Of a stretch of 64,000 bases of DNA, positions 61,631 through 64,000 are shown in pieces. Source of the stretch: Streptomyces lincolnensis. GTDB taxonomy: Bacteria > Actinomycetota > Actinomycetes > Streptomycetales > Streptomycetaceae. The translations under genes were made by a program, and so were the position numbers. The stretch is from the NCBI RefSeq assembly GCF_021173675.1, contig NZ_JAIHON010000022.1:48491-112490 (forward strand). Direction: 5' to 3'. The notes under the pieces were generated by a model, which was not told the DNA's origin, searched no databases, and saw only the letters and a program-made list of their open reading frames with translations. The stretch's first letter is position 1. Each line of letters starts with the position of its first letter.

Positions 61631-62824
61631 TTACTGGACCATGCGAGGGACGTCTAAGTTCGATCGGGGCTTTCGGGAACGAAAGTCAACAACATTCTGC
61701 TGACCTGCCCCGACATGCGTGCTGGAAGGATAGGGAGATCCCATCCTATCCTTCTCGGGAGTTGGAGCAATTGAACGCAGGACAGCAGGAGGAATAGCTA
61801 GCTTCTCCGAAGCCGGAACATACGGCTTAATCCCGAATTGACGAGTAAGCAACGTCCACAAGAGAAGCGGCTCTTCTTGGCCAACATGAACGGGTTCCTG
61901 CTTGCGCCAGCCACGCTGAGAAAGCTGCACGTAGAGTGAGCGTTTTCTTGTTTCGTCGATTACACCGACGGCAGCACCACGCATGATCAGGGATTGAATA
62001 GAGACGCCCCAATTCGCTTTGAGGCGCGCATATTCATTCAGTGTCATACGTTCCGAGATTGCTTCAACAGCTCGCTCACGCGGCACCAGCAAGGCCGACG
62101 CAAATTTGTTGGCCTCACCTTCCGGATCTCCCACCCGGGGACGGAAGGTATGAAGTACTAGGTGCCCGACCTCATGCGCCAGCGTGAAACGGTCACGGTC
62201 GCCGTGACTACCTGGGAAGTAACCGATGAGTGCAGCGTCCCCTAGGCCTCCCCAATAAGAGACTCCGAAATGGTTACTAGTAGCCTGCTCTTCCCCTCCA
62301 GCTGGGTCGTTAAGCACGATGGGAGCCACCGCGATACCGCCCCGCTCTAGGGCGCGAGTCAGATGTGGAATAGGTAGATCTGGCGCCAGCCGGAGCGCTT
62401 GGCGGGTCTCTTCGGCTAGCTTCTCGATCTCCTCGTCAGTTACTTCATCTGCCGTTGCATACGGCAGAGGCGGGGTTGGATACCTCTCCGAGGTCAACAT
62501 GTCCTCGGCGACTCGATAACTCTCGCTGTAGAACGCGTGCACGCGCTTGGTTACCGATCGCTTGGCAGAGGCCAGCTTTCGGAACCGAAGTGAGTCGAGG
62601 GGAACAGACTTCGGTTGAACGTAAAAGAACCCGAAGGGCGTTTCGGTTGCGTCGGAAATCATCTGAAGCTTGGCATCGTCGTGCTCCTTGTAGCCATTCT
62701 CGACTTCAGAAATCCACGACGCGCCAACCCCAGACATCTTCGACAGTTGGGCCTGTGTCAGGCCCAGTAGTTCTCGAAGCGTGCGTAGGCGTTCACCCGG
62801 AGATGCCGCCAGCACCGTAGGCAT
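61631..62824 (-). CDS. XRE-ImmA/IrrE fusion protein
   Basis: A 397-residue protein joining an N-terminal XRE helix-turn-helix (LRTLRELLGLTQAQLSKMSGVGASWISEVE) to a C-terminal ImmA/IrrE-type metallopeptidase with the zinc motif in FTLAHEVGHLVLH. Between them lies a helical linker. In ICEs and phages ImmA-type peptidases cleave a partner repressor; here peptidase and HTH are one chain. ATG 62824 overlaps the upstream 212-residue gene by 32 bases. Lower GC than the backbone. Confidence 0.85.
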   Translation of the reverse strand: MPTVLAASPGERLRTLRELLGLTQAQLSKMSGVGASWISEVENGYKEHDDAKLQMISDATETPFGFFYVQPKSVPLDSLRFRKLASAKRSVTKRVHAFYSESYRVAEDMLTSERYPTPPLPYATADEVTDEEIEKLAEETRQALRLAPDLPIPHLTRALERGGIAVAPIVLNDPAGGEEQATSNHFGVSYWGGLGDAALIGYFPGSHGDRDRFTLAHEVGHLVLHTFRPRVGDPEGEANKFASALLVPRERAVEAISERMTLNEYARLKANWGVSIQSLIMRGAAVGVIDETRKRSLYVQLSQRGWRKQEPVHVGQEEPLLLWTLLTRQFGIKPYVPASEKLAIPPAVLRSIAPTPEKDRMGSPYPSSTHVGAGQQNVVDFRSRKPRSNLDVPRMVQ

Positions 62825-63431
62825 TGCCCTCCTCCTTGCTTGCAGGGATGTCCAGGTGGATACCTGCATCCGTAGGCCGGAACTCCAGATCACTCATGGC
62901 AGAAGCAGTCTGGGGCAACGGGAAGTCAATGTCGATCTTCTCCTTCCGACCGTACTTCCACTCTCCGATCGGGCGCACCACACGGAACGCCGGCGCTCCC
63001 GTCTCGGCATCGAGGCGCCACAGGACGAGCAGGCGGTCATTGGCGGGTCCCCAGAGAGGCTCCATGCCCTCAAAGATGGACAACGGCTCGTTGGCGTAGA
63101 AGGCACGCCGCTGGGCGTTATGCCCCGGCGGAGGTACGTCCCTTTCCGAGGGGGCGTGCAGGACGCGAGCCCTGTAGCTGCCGTCCGAGACCCACAGCTC
63201 ACCGTTGCGCCGGTGCTTGCCGGTGAGGCTCCACACCCCAAGTTCCGCCCCGGTCAGGTAGAGGTGGGCGCGGCCACGGACATTGTGCGTAGTGAGCCAA
63301 CCGTAGTCGCGGCCGGTCAGGTCACCGTTGCGCTTCTTGTTCTCTTCGCCTGCGCGCGCAAACGCGTCGTGCAGGGGTTCGCACAGATCCGCCATGGCAC
63401 CGCAGATCCGCTCCACCTCGGCATTAACCAT
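62793..63431 (-). CDS. 212-residue partner of the XRE-ImmA/IrrE protein
   Basis: I do not recognise this protein. It begins MVNAEVERICGAMADLCEP and contains GRAHLYLTGAELGVWSLTG, YRARVLHAPSERDV and RLLVLWRLDAETGAPAFRVV, suggesting an alpha-beta fold with no classical catalytic motif. It is upstream of and overlaps the XRE-ImmA gene by 32 bases, so the two are one operon, a typical two-gene cargo layout. No good ribosome-binding site precedes ATG 63431; GTG 63470 is a possible start. Confidence 0.65.
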   Translation of the reverse strand: MVNAEVERICGAMADLCEPLHDAFARAGEENKKRNGDLTGRDYGWLTTHNVRGRAHLYLTGAELGVWSLTGKHRRNGELWVSDGSYRARVLHAPSERDVPPPGHNAQRRAFYANEPLSIFEGMEPLWGPANDRLLVLWRLDAETGAPAFRVVRPIGEWKYGRKEKIDIDFPLPQTASAMSDLEFRPTDAGIHLDIPASKEEGNAYGAGGISG

Positions 63432-63746
63432 AGGCGCGAAAATATCACACGGAAAATTAAGGGTCCACACTCTGTGGCGCGCGCCACCTGAAGTGGGGCG
63501 GCATCCCTAGTGGAACAGATGGCACTGACAGAGCTCCCCTGCCGAAGGGGCGCACGTCGAAGCCCCCGATCGGGAGCCACGCGCGCGCGACCAGCTGGGC
63601 CGGACGCATGGGTCCCTTGCCCACCGCTTGTTGTCCTGGTCTTTGTCCAGTGCGCCACCAGCTGCCAGCGTTCGCCGAAGTGCGCGCACTGGCCATGACC
63701 TGGCGAGCGAACCCCTGCGAACGCTCCCGTACGGCGTTGCGGACAG
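63432..63746. other. Right end of the element, no gene
   Basis: About 315 bases without a credible gene. It holds the promoter of the 212-residue gene (AT-rich at 63430-63470) and, at 63629-63648, a 20-base near-copy of the int C-terminus. Confidence 0.5.
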
Positions 63747-63834
63747 TTGGAAAGCGTGTTGGGGGCAACCCCTCACGAGTTCGAATCTCGTATCCTCCGC
63801 CAGTGCCTCACCGGGCACGATGTCGAAGGGCCCC
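63747..63834 (+). repeat. attR (88-bp direct repeat, right copy)
   Basis: Identical to 46353-46440. It carries only the 3' part of tRNA-Ser (63747-63799) and therefore no functional tRNA. Confidence 0.95.
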
Positions 63835-63857
63835 ACCGTTCGCGGTGGGGCCCTTCG
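63824..63857. terminator. Original tRNA-Ser terminator at the right junction
   Basis: A perfect 15-bp stem (63824-63838 with 63843-63857) with a TTCG tetraloop. Its 5' arm begins inside attR and its 3' arm is chromosomal. Confidence 0.75.
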
Positions 63858-63915
63858 TCGTGTGTGGTGTCCGGGGGGGTGCTTCTATCTGTTCGGTCAA
63901 GGTCTGTGGGCTTGG

Positions 63916-64000
63916 TCAGGCTGTTTGTTGGTGCCCGGGTTGGTAGAGGGTGCTGTGCTTGAGCATGGCGTGCAGGACGTCGACGCGGCGGCGGGTGAGG
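63916..64000 (-). CDS. IS110-like transposase, C-terminal end (truncated by window edge)
   Basis: Only the last 27 residues are visible (LTRRRVDVLHAMLKHSTLY then QPGHQQTA and a stop at 63916). The pattern RRRVDVLHAML close to a C-terminus matches IS110-type transposases as I remember them. It lies in chromosomal DNA just outside attR. Confidence 0.5.
   Translation of the reverse strand, partial: LTRRRVDVLHAMLKHSTLYQPGHQQTA

Larger units (their letters stand above)
46353..63834. mobile_element. Integrated AICE (~17.4 kb) in tRNA-Ser(GGA)
   Basis: The element is bounded by perfect 88-bp direct repeats (attL and attR). It carries a tyrosine integrase and excisionase beside attL, a Prim-Pol plus DUF3987 replication module, an FtsK/TraB-type translocase, Spd-like membrane genes and GntR-type control. 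This is the full layout of an actinomycete integrative and conjugative element that replicates after excision and transfers double-stranded DNA. Most backbone genes lie on the minus strand with frequent 1-4-base start-stop overlaps. The right third (57.7-63.7 kb) holds regulators and cargo with lower GC. All essential genes look intact, so it may be active. Confidence 0.93.

Overview
The window is high-GC actinomycete DNA and almost certainly a Streptomyces chromosome. The signs are GC-rich codon use, frequent GTG starts, the developmental regulator bldC, valine dehydrogenase, lsr2, two secreted VCBS-repeat proteins, and nine intact tRNA genes. All calls were made by reading the sequence; no database search was run.

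Bases 1-46300 are ordinary core chromosome. In order they hold: the end of a membrane-associated DUF1707-type protein, tRNA-Lys, an amino-acid permease, a coupled pair of secreted FG-GAP/VCBS paralogues, a DEAD-box RNA helicase with a repeated RG-rich tail, a small lipoprotein, a zincin metallopeptidase, a membrane metallophosphoesterase, a tRNA Glu-Asp-Phe cluster, hrpA, a second identical tRNA-Asp, bldC, vdh and a DUF3073 gene. The purine genes follow in four separate places (purM and purF; the coupled purS-purQ-purL operon; purC; purD). Between them lie an FHA plus Ser/Thr-kinase pair, an ABC exporter with a two-component system between two tRNA-Gly(GCC) genes, lsr2, and a dimethylformamidase-like enzyme. 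dnaX and the SRP RNA close this part.

Bases 46353-63834 are an integrated actinomycete integrative and conjugative element (AICE) of about 17.4 kb in the 3' half of tRNA-Ser(GGA). It is bounded by perfect 88-bp direct repeats. The backbone lies almost entirely on the minus strand: membrane (Spd-like) genes, several very small coupled genes, an FtsK/TraB-type DNA translocase, a primase-polymerase, a DUF3987 helicase-like protein, an excisionase, and a tyrosine integrase next to attL. The right third carries regulators and cargo: a TPR-type HTH regulator, a duplicated-wHTH GntR protein coupled to an APH-fold phosphotransferase, a double zinc-ribbon protein, and an XRE plus ImmA/IrrE fusion overlapping an unrecognised partner gene. 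The cargo is visibly AT-richer than the backbone. After attR the end of an IS110-like transposase enters the window.

The least expected structure is non-coding and inside the element. Four copies of a stem-loop leader with a conserved loop and covarying stem sit at a fixed distance before four different start codons. A 272-bp concentric dyad lies between excisionase and replication genes and is a candidate origin. Nine copies of a CAGGGAG heptamer lie just past traB and are a candidate transfer locus. At both att junctions the shared repeat carries one arm of a terminator hairpin, and the flank on each side supplies a different perfect complement.
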